DNA of 64,000 nt from an uncultured Flavobacteriaceae bacterium (GTDB lineage Bacteria > Bacteroidota > Bacteroidia > Flavobacteriales > Flavobacteriaceae): contig CANMFQ010000001.1 of NCBI GenBank assembly GCA_947497145.1, positions 186,001-250,000 on the forward strand. Reading direction: 5' to 3'. The notes beneath the pieces were generated by a model. The model searched no databases. It was not told the DNA's origin and saw only the letters and a program-made list of their open reading frames with translations. A program made the translations under genes and the position numbers. Positions within the stretch are counted from its first letter, which is position 1. Every line of letters starts with the position of its first letter. Shown one piece after another: positions 1-9,397 of the stretch.

Positions 1-297
1 TCACCATGGGTAACGGGTAATGAAGAACGCCTAATTAAAATAACACTTAACGGTCTTATGGGGCCTCTTACTTTAAATGGGCATACCTATCCTGGTCAAG
101 TGCCTATGACGCCGTACGGAGGTATGTTGAAAGATGAAGAAATAGCCTCGGTTTTAACCTTCGTTAGAAATACTTTTGGTAATAAGGCATCGGCGATTTC
201 TCCTGAAATGGTCAAAAAGGTACGTGAAGAAACTAAAGATAAGAAGGGCTTTTATACACCAGCAGAATTGCTGAAAGCACATCCTATGGAAAAATAA
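1..297 (+). CDS. C-terminal end of a c-type cytochrome domain protein (5' end outside window)
   Basis: The frame is open from base 1 (first codon TCA) to TAA at 295-297, so this is the last 98 residues of a longer protein. It aligns by eye with the C-terminus of the dehydrogenase-cytochrome c fusion at 5988-7736: both have a WV-x-G segment, an LNG or EG turn, an NG-x-TY motif, an axial-methionine-like segment (VPMTPYGG here, VMPQHG there), LKD-x-(E/D)IA and an FGNKAS ending. The haem-binding CxxCH must lie outside the window. It is therefore probably the tail of a secreted cytochrome c or of a second PQQ/sorbosone dehydrogenase-cytochrome fusion. Identity of the N-terminal part is unknown. 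Confidence 0.75.
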   Translation, partial: SPWVTGNEERLIKITLNGLMGPLTLNGHTYPGQVPMTPYGGMLKDEEIASVLTFVRNTFGNKASAISPEMVKKVREETKDKKGFYTPAELLKAHPMEK

Positions 298-347
298 TTT
301 AATCCGCTTTTCGCATTTGAACTTAGTGATAATCAGGATTTAAAGTA

Positions 348-376
348 GTACCGCATCAATAGCATTGATGCGGTAC
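348..376 (+). terminator. Perfect 13-bp hairpin after the partial cytochrome gene
   Basis: Arms 348-360 and 364-376 are perfectly complementary (GTACCGCATCAAT and its reverse complement) around a 3-nt loop AGC. It lies 50 nt past the stop of the partial cytochrome gene and before the convergent mutarotase gene. The following bases (GTATTTAATT) are only weakly T-rich, so it may terminate transcription or simply stabilise the mRNA 3' end. Confidence 0.5.
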
Positions 377-483
377 GTATTTAATTCATGTTTGAAAAGC
401 GTTTTATGAAGCTTATCTTGTCGTGCTTTTAAGTAGGATCACGAAGTTCTATTGCATAATGCAAGTGTATAGATGCTTTTTTA

Positions 484-819
484 TTAAGCATTAAAGTCAA
501 ATATCTTCTCCATGAGTAACCATTTTTCTCCTGGTTTTGCAATAGGTAATGCTTGTTGGTAATCCCACATTAAATCTTCCCAATCTTGAACTCTTGAATT
601 TTCGGTATCCATTTGCGCCTTTTTCTCAAAAGAGAAATCATCATTAACCTCCATAATCATAAAAAGGCGGTTTGAGATTCTATAAATTTCCATGTGTACA
701 ATTCCAGAATCCCTAAGGCTATCAAGAATTTCGGGCCACACATCGCTATGGTATTTTTCGTAGGCAGCTATAAGTGCTGGATCATCTTTTAAATCTAAGG
801 CTAAGCAGTGTCTTTTCAT
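484..819 (-). CDS. L-rhamnose mutarotase family protein (RhaM-like, DUF718)
   Basis: This 111-residue protein has the full length and signature of the RhaM family, which interconverts the alpha and beta anomers of L-rhamnose or related 6-deoxyhexoses in the cytoplasm. Visible family features are the Y20-x3-H24 pair in EKYHSDVWPE (the catalytic His of the family), the MEIYR strand near residue 43, and a C-terminal WEDLMW plus GEKW-x-LMEKIF block. No signal peptide is present. It is transcribed on the minus strand 27 nt downstream of the DUF1501 gene and may share its transcript. In marine flavobacteria such genes usually accompany fucose or rhamnose catabolism, so the natural sugar here could be L-fucose as easily as L-rhamnose. 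Confidence 0.85.
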   Translation of the reverse strand: MKRHCLALDLKDDPALIAAYEKYHSDVWPEILDSLRDSGIVHMEIYRISNRLFMIMEVNDDFSFEKKAQMDTENSRVQDWEDLMWDYQQALPIAKPGEKWLLMEKIFDFNA

Positions 820-846
820 TTGTTTGTTATTTATGTTTATTCAAAT

Positions 847-2334
847 TTAACTTAAAATATCTTTTACTATGTTACCATGAACATCGGTTAGGCGATAACG
901 TCTCCCTTGATGTTTGAAGGTAAATTGCTCATGGTCTATGCCCATTAAATGCATTAAGGTAGCTTGAAAATCATGTACATGTACGTTTCCTTCAACAGGG
1001 TTAAATCCAAAATCATCAGATGCACCATGGGTATAGCCTGGTTTTATGCCGGCACCAGCCATCCATAAGGTAAAAACATAAGGATGATGATCTCTACCCC
1101 AATTACGAACATCTTTAATATTGCCTTGTAAAAAGGGAGTGCGACCAAACTCTCCGCCCCAAATCACCAAAGTGTCTTCAAGCATACCACGTTGTTTTAA
1201 ATCTTTGATAAGGGCAGCACTAGCTTGATCGGTATCTTTACATTGAATTTTTAATTGATAATTGAGATTGTTATGTTGATCCCAACCTGCATGCATACAT
1301 TGAATAAAGCGAACATCACGTTCAGCTAATCTACGTGCCATAAGACAGTTGTAGGCAAAGCTACCCTTACGGTGCACGTCGGCTCCATACATTTCTAAGA
1401 TATGTGCAGGTTCGTCTGAAAAATCGGTGAGTTCGGGTACACTCATTTGCATTTTATAGGCCATTTCATATTGTGAGATACGAGTGTTTATTTCTGGGTC
1501 TCCATAGTGAGCATGGTTTATTTCGTTTAAAGCCTGCATATCGTCTAAAATTTTTCTACGCATTTCACGACTTACTCCTTCAGGGTTTTTTAAATACAAT
1601 ACAGGGTCACCACCACCTCGAAATTTTACGCCTTGGAATTTGGTGGGAAGAAAGCCGCTTCCCCAGTAGTAATCGTAAAAAATTTGTCCGCAGCTAGCTT
1701 CCTTATCCCGTGAGGTCATGGCAACAAAATCGGGAAGGTTTTTGGCGGTTGTTCCTAACCCGTATGTTAACCATGAGCCTATGCTGGGTCTGCCGGGTTG
1801 CTCAGAGCCTGTTAAAAAGAAGGTTATCGCTGGTGCATGGTTTACAGATTCGGTATACATTGATTTTATAAAACAAAGGTCATCAGCAATTTTAGCCGTA
1901 TGTGGCATAAGATCAGAAACCCAAGCGCCACTTTTTCCATGTTGGGCGAAGTTCCCAATCCCTGCAATTACGGGTCGTACCGCTTGCTCACCCGTCATTG
2001 TAGAAAAGCGTTTCCCTTTGGTGAGCGAATCGGGTATTTGTTCGCCATGCCATTTACGTAGCATGGGTTTATAGTCAAAAAGATCTACATGAGAGGGTGC
2101 ACCATTTTGAAAAAGATAAATCACACGTTTTGCTTTGGGTGCAAAATGGGGTAGTTTGTTGCCGTTGCTTAGCGGTGATTGTAAAAGATTGGGTGTTGCA
2201 GCAGACAGTAAGTAGGGATTTAGCATAGAACTCAAAGCAGCCACGCCAATACCTTGTGCCATTTTTCCAAAAAAATTGCGGCGTGTAATGCCTGCTTGGT
2301 ATGCTTCAAAAGGATGTAAAATGTTCTTGCTCAT
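847..2334 (-). CDS. DUF1501 family exported protein (sulfatase/alkaline phosphatase-like fold)
   Basis: This 495-residue protein starts with a twin-arginine signal (TRRNFFGKMAQGIG near residues 17-30), so it is probably exported folded. The DUF1501 hallmark FQNGAPSHVDLFDYKP sits near residue 75, and metal-binding-type segments follow, such as GWDQHNN and GEFGRTP, then a C-terminal HDFQATLMHLMGID block. Pfam places DUF1501 near the alkaline phosphatase/sulfatase superfamily, but the substrate is not established. It follows the PSD1 gene with no gap: the upstream TAG is directly followed by this ATG, so the two are almost certainly co-translated. The pair is typical of Planctomycetes and Verrucomicrobia and is less common in flavobacteria. 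Confidence 0.9.
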   Translation of the reverse strand: MSKNILHPFEAYQAGITRRNFFGKMAQGIGVAALSSMLNPYLLSAATPNLLQSPLSNGNKLPHFAPKAKRVIYLFQNGAPSHVDLFDYKPMLRKWHGEQIPDSLTKGKRFSTMTGEQAVRPVIAGIGNFAQHGKSGAWVSDLMPHTAKIADDLCFIKSMYTESVNHAPAITFFLTGSEQPGRPSIGSWLTYGLGTTAKNLPDFVAMTSRDKEASCGQIFYDYYWGSGFLPTKFQGVKFRGGGDPVLYLKNPEGVSREMRRKILDDMQALNEINHAHYGDPEINTRISQYEMAYKMQMSVPELTDFSDEPAHILEMYGADVHRKGSFAYNCLMARRLAERDVRFIQCMHAGWDQHNNLNYQLKIQCKDTDQASAALIKDLKQRGMLEDTLVIWGGEFGRTPFLQGNIKDVRNWGRDHHPYVFTLWMAGAGIKPGYTHGASDDFGFNPVEGNVHVHDFQATLMHLMGIDHEQFTFKHQGRRYRLTDVHGNIVKDILS

Positions 2335-4887
2335 CTACTGTCGGGTTATGGTTTCATCAAGGTTAAAAAGTAATGAACTTATGACAGCATAGGCAGCATG
2401 CTCGCTTACCTCTAAATCTGTGTTTTTTTTGTATTCACCAATGCTTGTGATTTTTTTTGCCGCAACCAAGTTATTGGTATAAGTGTTTTTAAGTTCAGTA
2501 AGTCTGTTGTGTAGTATATCAATTTCTTCTTTGATTGGCATTCTTGAAGTGACCAGTTTAAAGCCGTACTGTAAACGTTTTTTGTCATCAATATCATGTT
2601 TTAGTATACGCTCTGCTAATACTCTGCTTGCCTCGGTAAATGTAATGTCGTTTAGTGTGGTTAAGGCATGTAATGGAGTATTTGTTTTTAAGGTGCGAAC
2701 GGTGCAAATTTGTCGCGATGCATTGTCGAATATAAAGGTAGGGCCTACAATACGGCGCCAAAAAGTATACAAGCTTCTTCTGTATAGGGCATCACCAGCA
2801 TCTTGTTTGTATTTCATTTGGCCAAAAGTAGCTTCATCCCAAATACCTTTGGGTTGATAGGGTTTTACAGGAACTCCGCCAATAGAATCTTTTAATAATC
2901 CACTAGTAAATAATGCCTGATCACGTAACATCCATGAGGGTAAACGCATTCGTGTAGCCCTTGCTAAATAATTGTTTTCAGGATCAAGAGCCAATAACGC
3001 TTCAGAGACTTTTGATGATTGACGGTAGGTGGCGCTCATTACTATTTTTTTAAATAGACGCTTTAAGTCCCATCTGTTTTCTTGAAAATCGGTCGCCAGC
3101 CAGTCTAATAATTCTGGATGTGTTGGTAGGGTTCCTTGAACGCCAAAATCTTCTGAGGTTTTCACAATGCCATTGCCAAAGAAAGCTTGCCAATAGCGGT
3201 TTACGGTAACTCTAGCCGTTAAGGGGTGTTGATCAGAAAATAGCCATTTGGCTAGCGTTAGCCTATTGTTTGTTTCAGTTTCCTCAAGGGGAGGTAATAG
3301 TGCTGGTACATTAGGCTTAATGGTGTCTGTAAGTATTGGTGTTTGGTATCCGCCTCTATCCAAGACAAAGGTAGGTCTGGGCTCTTCAAGCTGATCCATA
3401 ACCATAACTTGAATGTGTTTTGCCGTAATCGCATCGTATTTGCTCATTGTTTTTTGGAGCTTCTCAATGGTTTTTCCATAGGAATCTATGGGCTTAAAAT
3501 ACTTGGTTAATTGTTTAAAACTCCCTGTTCCTCTCAGTTTGGGTGGTTTTAATAGAATGCGAGGGTCTAAATCTTTAGTGTTTTTAGCCACTTCAGATTC
3601 AGAAGCTGGCAAGCCTACTGCTCTAGGGAATTTTTTCAATTCCAGTATTTCTACCTCAGATTGTAATGAAGCAATATAGGTTTCAAGCTGTTCAATTTTC
3701 TTTTGCTCCACTTCTGGAGCAAGGGTTAAAAGGGGTTTTATTTTTCCGCCCCATCCACCGCCTTCTTCTGAAGTTTGATTGAAATAATAAAAAAGTTGGT
3801 AATATTCTTTTTGGGTGATATTGTCAAATTTATGGTCATGACAACGAACGCAGTTTAATGTTAAACCAAGCCAAACGGTACCTGTGGTTTCCGTGCGGTC
3901 AAAGACATTGGCTACTCTTGTTTCTTCGGGAATAGTACCTCCTTCTGTATTATAAGTGTGGTTTCTATTGAAAGTGGTGGCTAAAATATCATCAGTAGTT
4001 GCTTCAGGAAGCAAATCGCCTGCCAATTGTTTGATACTAAATTCGTTATAAGGCATGTTGTTATTGAATGCTTCAATGACCCAATCACGCCATGGCCATG
4101 CATCACGAGTAAAATCGCCCTGAAATCCGTTTGTGTCTGAATAACGGGCAACATCTAACCATTCCCAAGCCCATCGCTCTCCATAACTTTTTGAGGCTAA
4201 TAAACGATCAACCAAAGTTTCATAAGCGTTGGCAGAAGTATCGTTTTTAAAAGCATTGATTTGAGCTATGGTAGGAGGTAATCCGGTTAAATCAAAAGAC
4301 AAACGTCGTATAAGTGTTTCTTTTGACGCTTCTTCAGTGGGTGCTAGGTTTTGATTTTCTAGTTTGTTTAGAACAAAATAATCGATTTCATTTTTTACCC
4401 ATGCTGTATTATCAATCTTTGGAAGCGTTGATTTTTTAGGAACTTCAAAGGCCCAATGTTTTTTCCATTCCGCTCCCTGCTCCACCCATTTTATCAATAA
4501 GGCTTTTTCGGTATTTGTTAAATGCATATTTGATTCAGCTGTGGGCATAACCAATTCAGGGTCATTGGTTAGAATACGTTTGATTAGTTCACTCTCATTT
4601 GGTTTTTCAGGTACTACAGGAAATCGATTTGTATCAGCTAAAGGAGCAAAAACGCTAGCTTCAACATCTAACCTAAGTTTTGCTTTTCGCGCTTTTTCAT
4701 CAGGGCCATGACAACTAAAACAACGATCAGAAAGAATAGGGCGAATATGAAAATTGAAATCTATTTTTTTAGGAAGCTTTTCATAAGCCGAAGACACTCC
4801 CTCTGGTATATTAGAGCTGCAATTGACAAGAAAACTATATCCAACAAGAAACAATAGTCTTAGGTATATGTTTTTAGTTCTTAGCAT
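2335..4887 (-). CDS. PSD1 cytochrome c / DUF1549 / DUF1553 lipoprotein
   Basis: This 850-residue protein opens with a lipoprotein signal (FLVNC, Cys23). A planctomycete-type cytochrome c domain follows, with haem motif CFSCH at residues 56-60 and the CHGPDEKARKAKLRLD block. Next comes DUF1549 (from about residue 145, DYFVLNKLE, then RRLSFDLTGLPPT), a middle region, and DUF1553 (TLAKWLFSDQHPLTARV then NRYWQAFFGNG). The domain order and length match the PSD1 family. It is predicted to be anchored on the periplasmic or outer face of a membrane and to carry out haem-linked redox chemistry of unknown specificity. It is the first gene of a minus-strand operon with DUF1501 and perhaps the mutarotase, divergent from the CBM9-like gene. 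Confidence 0.92.
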   Translation of the reverse strand: MLRTKNIYLRLLFLVGYSFLVNCSSNIPEGVSSAYEKLPKKIDFNFHIRPILSDRCFSCHGPDEKARKAKLRLDVEASVFAPLADTNRFPVVPEKPNESELIKRILTNDPELVMPTAESNMHLTNTEKALLIKWVEQGAEWKKHWAFEVPKKSTLPKIDNTAWVKNEIDYFVLNKLENQNLAPTEEASKETLIRRLSFDLTGLPPTIAQINAFKNDTSANAYETLVDRLLASKSYGERWAWEWLDVARYSDTNGFQGDFTRDAWPWRDWVIEAFNNNMPYNEFSIKQLAGDLLPEATTDDILATTFNRNHTYNTEGGTIPEETRVANVFDRTETTGTVWLGLTLNCVRCHDHKFDNITQKEYYQLFYYFNQTSEEGGGWGGKIKPLLTLAPEVEQKKIEQLETYIASLQSEVEILELKKFPRAVGLPASESEVAKNTKDLDPRILLKPPKLRGTGSFKQLTKYFKPIDSYGKTIEKLQKTMSKYDAITAKHIQVMVMDQLEEPRPTFVLDRGGYQTPILTDTIKPNVPALLPPLEETETNNRLTLAKWLFSDQHPLTARVTVNRYWQAFFGNGIVKTSEDFGVQGTLPTHPELLDWLATDFQENRWDLKRLFKKIVMSATYRQSSKVSEALLALDPENNYLARATRMRLPSWMLRDQALFTSGLLKDSIGGVPVKPYQPKGIWDEATFGQMKYKQDAGDALYRRSLYTFWRRIVGPTFIFDNASRQICTVRTLKTNTPLHALTTLNDITFTEASRVLAERILKHDIDDKKRLQYGFKLVTSRMPIKEEIDILHNRLTELKNTYTNNLVAAKKITSIGEYKKNTDLEVSEHAAYAVISSLLFNLDETITRQ

Positions 4888-5078
4888 GAGTGTGTTTGGT
4901 AGTTAGCTATTTTCAGCGATAACAAAAGGTAATTTATGCGCTTAACAGGTTTTGATTTGATTTTCATTCCTCAAAATACAAATTTTACGCATACTTGTAA
5001 AAGTTGAATACGATAAAAATTTAGTAACTTAGGGCTACCCTTATGTTTTGTGATGTCTGTTCAATTAAAAGTGCTATT

Positions 5079-5807
5079 ATGTTAAAAAACAATACGTTAA
5101 TACTATTTTTTATTATCGCTATTTTTGCGACTTGTAATGCCCAAAAAGAAATAGATAAAATCTTGAAGGTACAGGAAATTAAAGCTGCTACAGATGTAAC
5201 GCTTTCAGAGGTGTCAGTACTTCTTGAAGCGCAGACAGAATTGCATCCCATAGCGGTCTTAAATTGGTCAGCTTTCCCATATAAACCAGCGGTAGGTTTT
5301 CGAATAGCGCACGCCAATAATCAAATATGGTTAAAATATTATGTTACAGAAGAAAATATTTTGGCACAAACAGAAGAAATAAACGGCGGTGTTTCTGGAG
5401 ACAGCTGTGTAGAGTTCTTTTTTGACCCCTTAGCCAATGGTAATTACTATAATTTTGAGTTTAGCTGTATTGGAAAACCACATTTGGCTTATGGGCCAGG
5501 GCGTGGAAAACGACGGTTTGTTGATCCGCAATTGATACAAAATGAGCTTCAAATAACCTCTACCTTAGGAAGCAAAACATTTGCTGAAAAAACAGGAGGA
5601 CATTCATGGGAAATGACCATGATTATTCCAGCTTCAATGTTTATTCACGATAAAGGCATTAAATTAAAAGGACTCAGAACAAAAGCAAACTTTTTTAAGT
5701 GTGGTGATAAGACTTCAATCAAGCATTACCTAACATGGAATCCTATTGTTGCTGAAAAACCAGATTTTCATCGTCCAGAACAGTTTGGAACGGTTGTTTT
5801 TGAGTAA
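5079..5807 (+). CDS. Carbohydrate-binding family 9-like exported protein
   Basis: The start chosen is ATG 5079, giving MLKNNTLILFF and a clean signal peptide (IIAIFATCNAQ); an upstream in-frame ATG at 5043 would place polar residues before it. The mature part resembles the CBM9-like domain of bacterial sugar-binding proteins. Features are an early strand (VLNWSAFPYKPAVGFRIAH), NQIWLKYYV, the segment GDSCVEFFFDP, NYYNFEFSCIG, and an HSWEMTMIIP strand before a C-terminal LTWNPI-x-HRPEQFGTVVFE. That final block is characteristic of the flavobacterial family. It probably binds a glycan or sugar at the cell surface or in the periplasm. It is divergent from the PSD1 operon and upstream of the dehydrogenase-cytochrome gene. 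Confidence 0.8.
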   Translation: MLKNNTLILFFIIAIFATCNAQKEIDKILKVQEIKAATDVTLSEVSVLLEAQTELHPIAVLNWSAFPYKPAVGFRIAHANNQIWLKYYVTEENILAQTEEINGGVSGDSCVEFFFDPLANGNYYNFEFSCIGKPHLAYGPGRGKRRFVDPQLIQNELQITSTLGSKTFAEKTGGHSWEMTMIIPASMFIHDKGIKLKGLRTKANFFKCGDKTSIKHYLTWNPIVAEKPDFHRPEQFGTVVFE

Positions 5808-5987
5808 GAGTATAAGTCTATATGTTTTGCATTCAGAAGCTTGCGTATGTAGTTAAAGTGTATTAATTTCCATTTTAGTGTCATCTCTGTTTGAGAAAAG
5901 TCAGTATTAAGTTATCTAGCTTTTATATGCTATTTTTAATCGGCTACCTTCTGGTTTGCAAGTGACGACAAATTTAAAAATGAAAAA

Positions 5988-7736
5988 ATGACTATCTCCC
6001 ACTTTGTTAAGCTGTTTTTATTTTTAGCAATTTGTTCTTTGTTTCAATGCTCAGAAGAAATTCCCAATGGAGGGCTGTTACTACCTGATGGTTTTAAGGC
6101 AACAATTATGGTGGATAGCATCAAAGAACGTGTGCGCCATATGGCTGTCACAGACGATGGTATTTTATATGGAAAATTGAGAGAATCTCATGATAATGCG
6201 GTTATTGCCATAAGAGATACGGATAATGATGGAAGCGCTGATGAGATTGAAAAGTTTGGGGGATACGGATCAAAACAACATTGGAGTTACTCTACAGCCA
6301 TGAGAATTTATAATGGCTATATCTATTTTAGTTCAGAGTTGGTGGTGTATCGATATAAACTTAAGCCAGGGAGTATGTTGCCTGATGGTGATTTAGAGGT
6401 AGTACTTACTGATGATCATGAGCATGGTAGGCATGAACATATTGGAAAACCACTTGCGTTTGATAATAAAGGGTATATGTACGTTCCTTTTGGTGCGCCT
6501 TCAAACTCCTGTCAAGACCCTAAAAGAACTCCGGGAGCTCCTGGTCTAGATCCTTGTCCTCAATTAGAAAACCATGGGGGTGTATGGCGGTTTGATGCTA
6601 ACAAATTAGGACAGACCCAAAAAGATGGTGTTAGGTATGCATCAGGTATTCGATCAGTAGTTGCAATGGACTGGAATCCTGTAGATGAGAATTTATATAT
6701 TGTTATGCATGGTCGGGATGATTTATTGCGTCTTTTTCCTGATCGTTTTACCCCTTGGGAAAGTGCTCTCTTGCCTTCAGAGGAGTTTATGCGAGTTACT
6801 GAAGGTGCTAATTTCGGATGGCCGTATTGTTATTACGATCAAATTAAAGGCAAGAAGGTATTAGCTCCAGAGTATGGGGGCGATGGAGATATTATTGGTC
6901 GTTGTGATCAATTTGAAGATCCTATAGTTGGCTTTCCAGGGCATTGGGCACCTAATGATTTGGTGTTTTATAAAGGAGGGCAATTTCCTGATCGCTATAA
7001 GGAAGGCGCATTTATTGCTTTTCATGGTTCAACCAATAGAGGGCCTTATCCTCAATCAGGCTATATTGTTGGTTTTGTTCCGTTTAAAGATGGAAAGCCC
7101 AGTGGCGACTGGGAAGTTTTTGCTGATGGTTTTGCAGGAGTAGACCCCATTGAGAGTGTTAATGACGCTTTGCTTAGGCCTATGGGAATAGCATTTGACA
7201 AAGAAGGAGCTATGTATATATCAGATTCAGTAAAAGGTCGAATTTGGAAGATTACTTTTAACGGCGATAAAAACAATTTTGGTAAAGACCAGCTCGCTGC
7301 AATGGAGAAAAGAAAAGCTGCAACCCACATACGTACGCCTGATAAAATTAATGATAATCTTGCCAAAGATGCAGCTTCTGTTGGTGAGGCAGTGTACTAT
7401 ACCTATTGTGTTAACTGTCATCAAAAAGACGGAGGGGGTGCTACAGGTAGATTTCCACCTTTGATTAATACTGATTGGGTTAATGGAGATAAACAACGCT
7501 TAATTAATGTTATTTTAGAAGGAATGGAAGGTGCCATTCAAATAAATGGAGAGACCTATAATGGAGTAATGCCACAACATGGTTTTTTGAAAGATACTGA
7601 TATTGCTAATGTACTTACTTACATCCGCACAAATTTTGGAAATAAAGCAAGTGCAATTGAAGCATCTGAAGTTGCAAAGCAGCGAGCTATTCTTGAAAAA
7701 TTGAAAACGGAAAAGGTACTGGAAACAGAAAAATAA
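5988..7736 (+). CDS. Sorbosone/PQQ-type sugar dehydrogenase fused to cytochrome c (lipoprotein)
   Basis: The 582-residue protein begins with a lipoprotein signal (SLFQC, Cys21). Residues of about 30-430 form a six-bladed propeller of the soluble glucose/sorbosone dehydrogenase type: the blades carry YASGIRSVVAMDWNP, HGRDDLLRLFPD, GANFGWPYCYYD, APNDLVFY and a final PMGIAFDKEGAMYISD. A C-terminal cytochrome c domain has CVNCH at residues 474-478 and a VMPQHG segment able to supply the axial Met. The likely reaction is periplasmic oxidation of an aldose or sugar derivative, with electrons passed to the attached haem. The true cofactor (PQQ or none) and sugar cannot be read from sequence. No PQQ synthesis genes are in the window. 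Confidence 0.88.
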   Translation: MTISHFVKLFLFLAICSLFQCSEEIPNGGLLLPDGFKATIMVDSIKERVRHMAVTDDGILYGKLRESHDNAVIAIRDTDNDGSADEIEKFGGYGSKQHWSYSTAMRIYNGYIYFSSELVVYRYKLKPGSMLPDGDLEVVLTDDHEHGRHEHIGKPLAFDNKGYMYVPFGAPSNSCQDPKRTPGAPGLDPCPQLENHGGVWRFDANKLGQTQKDGVRYASGIRSVVAMDWNPVDENLYIVMHGRDDLLRLFPDRFTPWESALLPSEEFMRVTEGANFGWPYCYYDQIKGKKVLAPEYGGDGDIIGRCDQFEDPIVGFPGHWAPNDLVFYKGGQFPDRYKEGAFIAFHGSTNRGPYPQSGYIVGFVPFKDGKPSGDWEVFADGFAGVDPIESVNDALLRPMGIAFDKEGAMYISDSVKGRIWKITFNGDKNNFGKDQLAAMEKRKAATHIRTPDKINDNLAKDAASVGEAVYYTYCVNCHQKDGGGATGRFPPLINTDWVNGDKQRLINVILEGMEGAIQINGETYNGVMPQHGFLKDTDIANVLTYIRTNFGNKASAIEASEVAKQRAILEKLKTEKVLETEK

Positions 7737-7926
7737 ATAATAGAGCAGCATTTAGATAAATTGCAAGATAAGGTGATGACCCAATTGTAAAATTACTGAA
7801 TATGCGACTGTTTTTTCTAGCCAAGTGAAAAAGAAAAAGAAAAAACGCCAGAGCGGCGGTAGGTATGAGGTCTTTGCCTGGTAATATTGCTGTAGAAATT
7901 GAAATGATTGTAGAAATTCAAGATGA

Positions 7927-8943
7927 ATGATATATAAAGTAGATAACAGATATAGCAAATACAGTAGGGCAATACTGTTTGGGTTGTTATTTTTTATGTT
8001 ACTCAATTGCAAACCCAAAGCGCAAGAACCTGAGTTCTTGTTTAGAACCGCCCTTTTGGTAAATGAAGACCATACATGGTACAAGGCCTTTCAATATTTT
8101 GGTGAAATTATAGAAGCGCGTTCCAAAGGAAGAATTAAAGTGCAGTTGTATCCGTCAGAACAGTTGGCCAAGGAGATTGAGGCTATACGTATGATTCAGG
8201 CAGAGGTTATTGAAATGACTACTACGGGTTCTACTTTAACCAATTGGTTTGAGACGGCTGTCTTTTGCGAGCTTCCTTTTTTAATGCGCAATGCTGATGA
8301 TATGGATGCCTATATCAATGGACCTATTGGAAAATTGATGGAAGAAGAAATGATTGCAAAAGCAGGTGTTAGGGCTTTGGGACATTTTGAAAGAGGTCCG
8401 CGACATTTAACATCAAATAGACCGATAAAACACCCCGATGATTTAAACGGATTAATTATTAGAGTACCTAATGTACCTTCTTTTGTAACAGCATGGAGTG
8501 CTTTGGGGGCTAAACCTACGCCTATGTCATTTTCAGAAGTATTTACTTCCTTGCAGCAAGGTACTATTGAGGCACAAGAAAATCCGTTTGCAATGATTAA
8601 TAATGCTGGTTTTGCTGAGGTGCAACAGTATTTAAATTTAACTGGGCATGTGATGAGTTGGGTATATCCTGTAGTGGGAGAAAAGCAATTTCAAAAATTA
8701 CCTCCAGATTTGCAAGAGTTATTTTTAGAAGCAGGGAAAGAAATGCAGGCCTATGAGCATCGTCTTTTTTTAGAAAATGAAAAAAGTGTGCAAGGCGAAC
8801 TTAAAGCAAAGGGCATGCAATTTATACCTGTTGATAAAGAAGCTTTTGCTAAAAAATGTGAACAAGCAATTTATGACAGTCTCTCTCCAGAAATGCAACA
8901 AATTTTTAACCAACTAAAAAAAGCTCAAAATGAAGGTTCGTAA
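7927..8943 (+). CDS. TRAP transporter solute-binding lipoprotein, DctP family
   Basis: This 338-residue protein has a lipoprotein signal (MLLNC, Cys28) followed by the DctP fold: GRIKVQLYPSEQLAKEIEAI near residue 60, the RGPRHLTSNRPIKHPDDLNG-type segment near 155, then LIIRVPN and EVFTSLQQGTIEAQENP. The Arg in LIIRVPN matches the conserved arginine that binds the ligand carboxylate in this family, so an organic or sugar acid is the expected ligand. It overlaps the following dctQ gene by 14 nt and is the first gene of a dctPQM operon. Its position behind the sugar dehydrogenase fits uptake of an oxidised sugar, but that link is inferred. Confidence 0.93.
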   Translation: MIYKVDNRYSKYSRAILFGLLFFMLLNCKPKAQEPEFLFRTALLVNEDHTWYKAFQYFGEIIEARSKGRIKVQLYPSEQLAKEIEAIRMIQAEVIEMTTTGSTLTNWFETAVFCELPFLMRNADDMDAYINGPIGKLMEEEMIAKAGVRALGHFERGPRHLTSNRPIKHPDDLNGLIIRVPNVPSFVTAWSALGAKPTPMSFSEVFTSLQQGTIEAQENPFAMINNAGFAEVQQYLNLTGHVMSWVYPVVGEKQFQKLPPDLQELFLEAGKEMQAYEHRLFLENEKSVQGELKAKGMQFIPVDKEAFAKKCEQAIYDSLSPEMQQIFNQLKKAQNEGS

Positions 8944-9397
8944 GCGTATTGGGCGTATGCTCAAAATCGGGACACTACTAAGCACATGGGGGCTTATTGG
9001 TACCGTCTTGCTACAAATTGTTTGTCGGTTTTCTCCTATTGATACTCCAGCATGGACAGAGGAAGCGTCGCGGGTGTTTTTTGTTTATGCCATATCCTTT
9101 GCTGCTGGTTTAGCAATGAAAAATGAATATTTTGTGCATTTAGATATGTTTTTTAGTAGGTTTAAACCAAAAGTTCAGCTTTTTTTAAAGCTACTAATTC
9201 CTATGCTATCATTCATACTGTTTTTTATAATGGTTGTATTTGCAGTAAAATTGGTTGTGTTAGGTACTGCCGAAACATCACCAGGAATGGGCTTAAATAT
9301 GGGTGTGGCATTTTTTAGTATGCTCATTATTGCGACATCAATTTGTTATTATTTGGGTGTAAAAATCCTAGCCAATTTTAAAAACCGAAAGCGATGA
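8930..9397 (+). CDS. TRAP transporter small membrane subunit, DctQ family
   Basis: The 155-residue protein has the four-helix layout of DctQ subunits. Family motifs visible are TPAWTEEASRVFFVYAISFAAG near residues 39-60 (split by the conserved W-TEE-x-R) and a hydrophilic turn FVHLDMFFSRF. A long third helix and a final helix end in a basic tail (KNRKR). It is the membrane partner of DctM in sodium-driven tripartite uptake. It overlaps dctP by 14 nt upstream and dctM by 4 nt downstream, indicating translational coupling. Confidence 0.92.
   Translation: MKVRKRIGRMLKIGTLLSTWGLIGTVLLQIVCRFSPIDTPAWTEEASRVFFVYAISFAAGLAMKNEYFVHLDMFFSRFKPKVQLFLKLLIPMLSFILFFIMVVFAVKLVVLGTAETSPGMGLNMGVAFFSMLIIATSICYYLGVKILANFKNRKR

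Noticed and set aside
7838-7856. GC-rich hairpin CGCC/GGCG next to an A-run
   Set aside because: The T-run is on the minus strand, where no gene ends; on the plus strand it lacks a T-run, so it is not a convincing terminator.
7752-8084. 110-codon minus-strand frame over the start of the TRAP binding protein gene
   Set aside because: Its Leu/Phe-rich composition is the shadow of the opposite strand, and it overlaps a well-supported gene.
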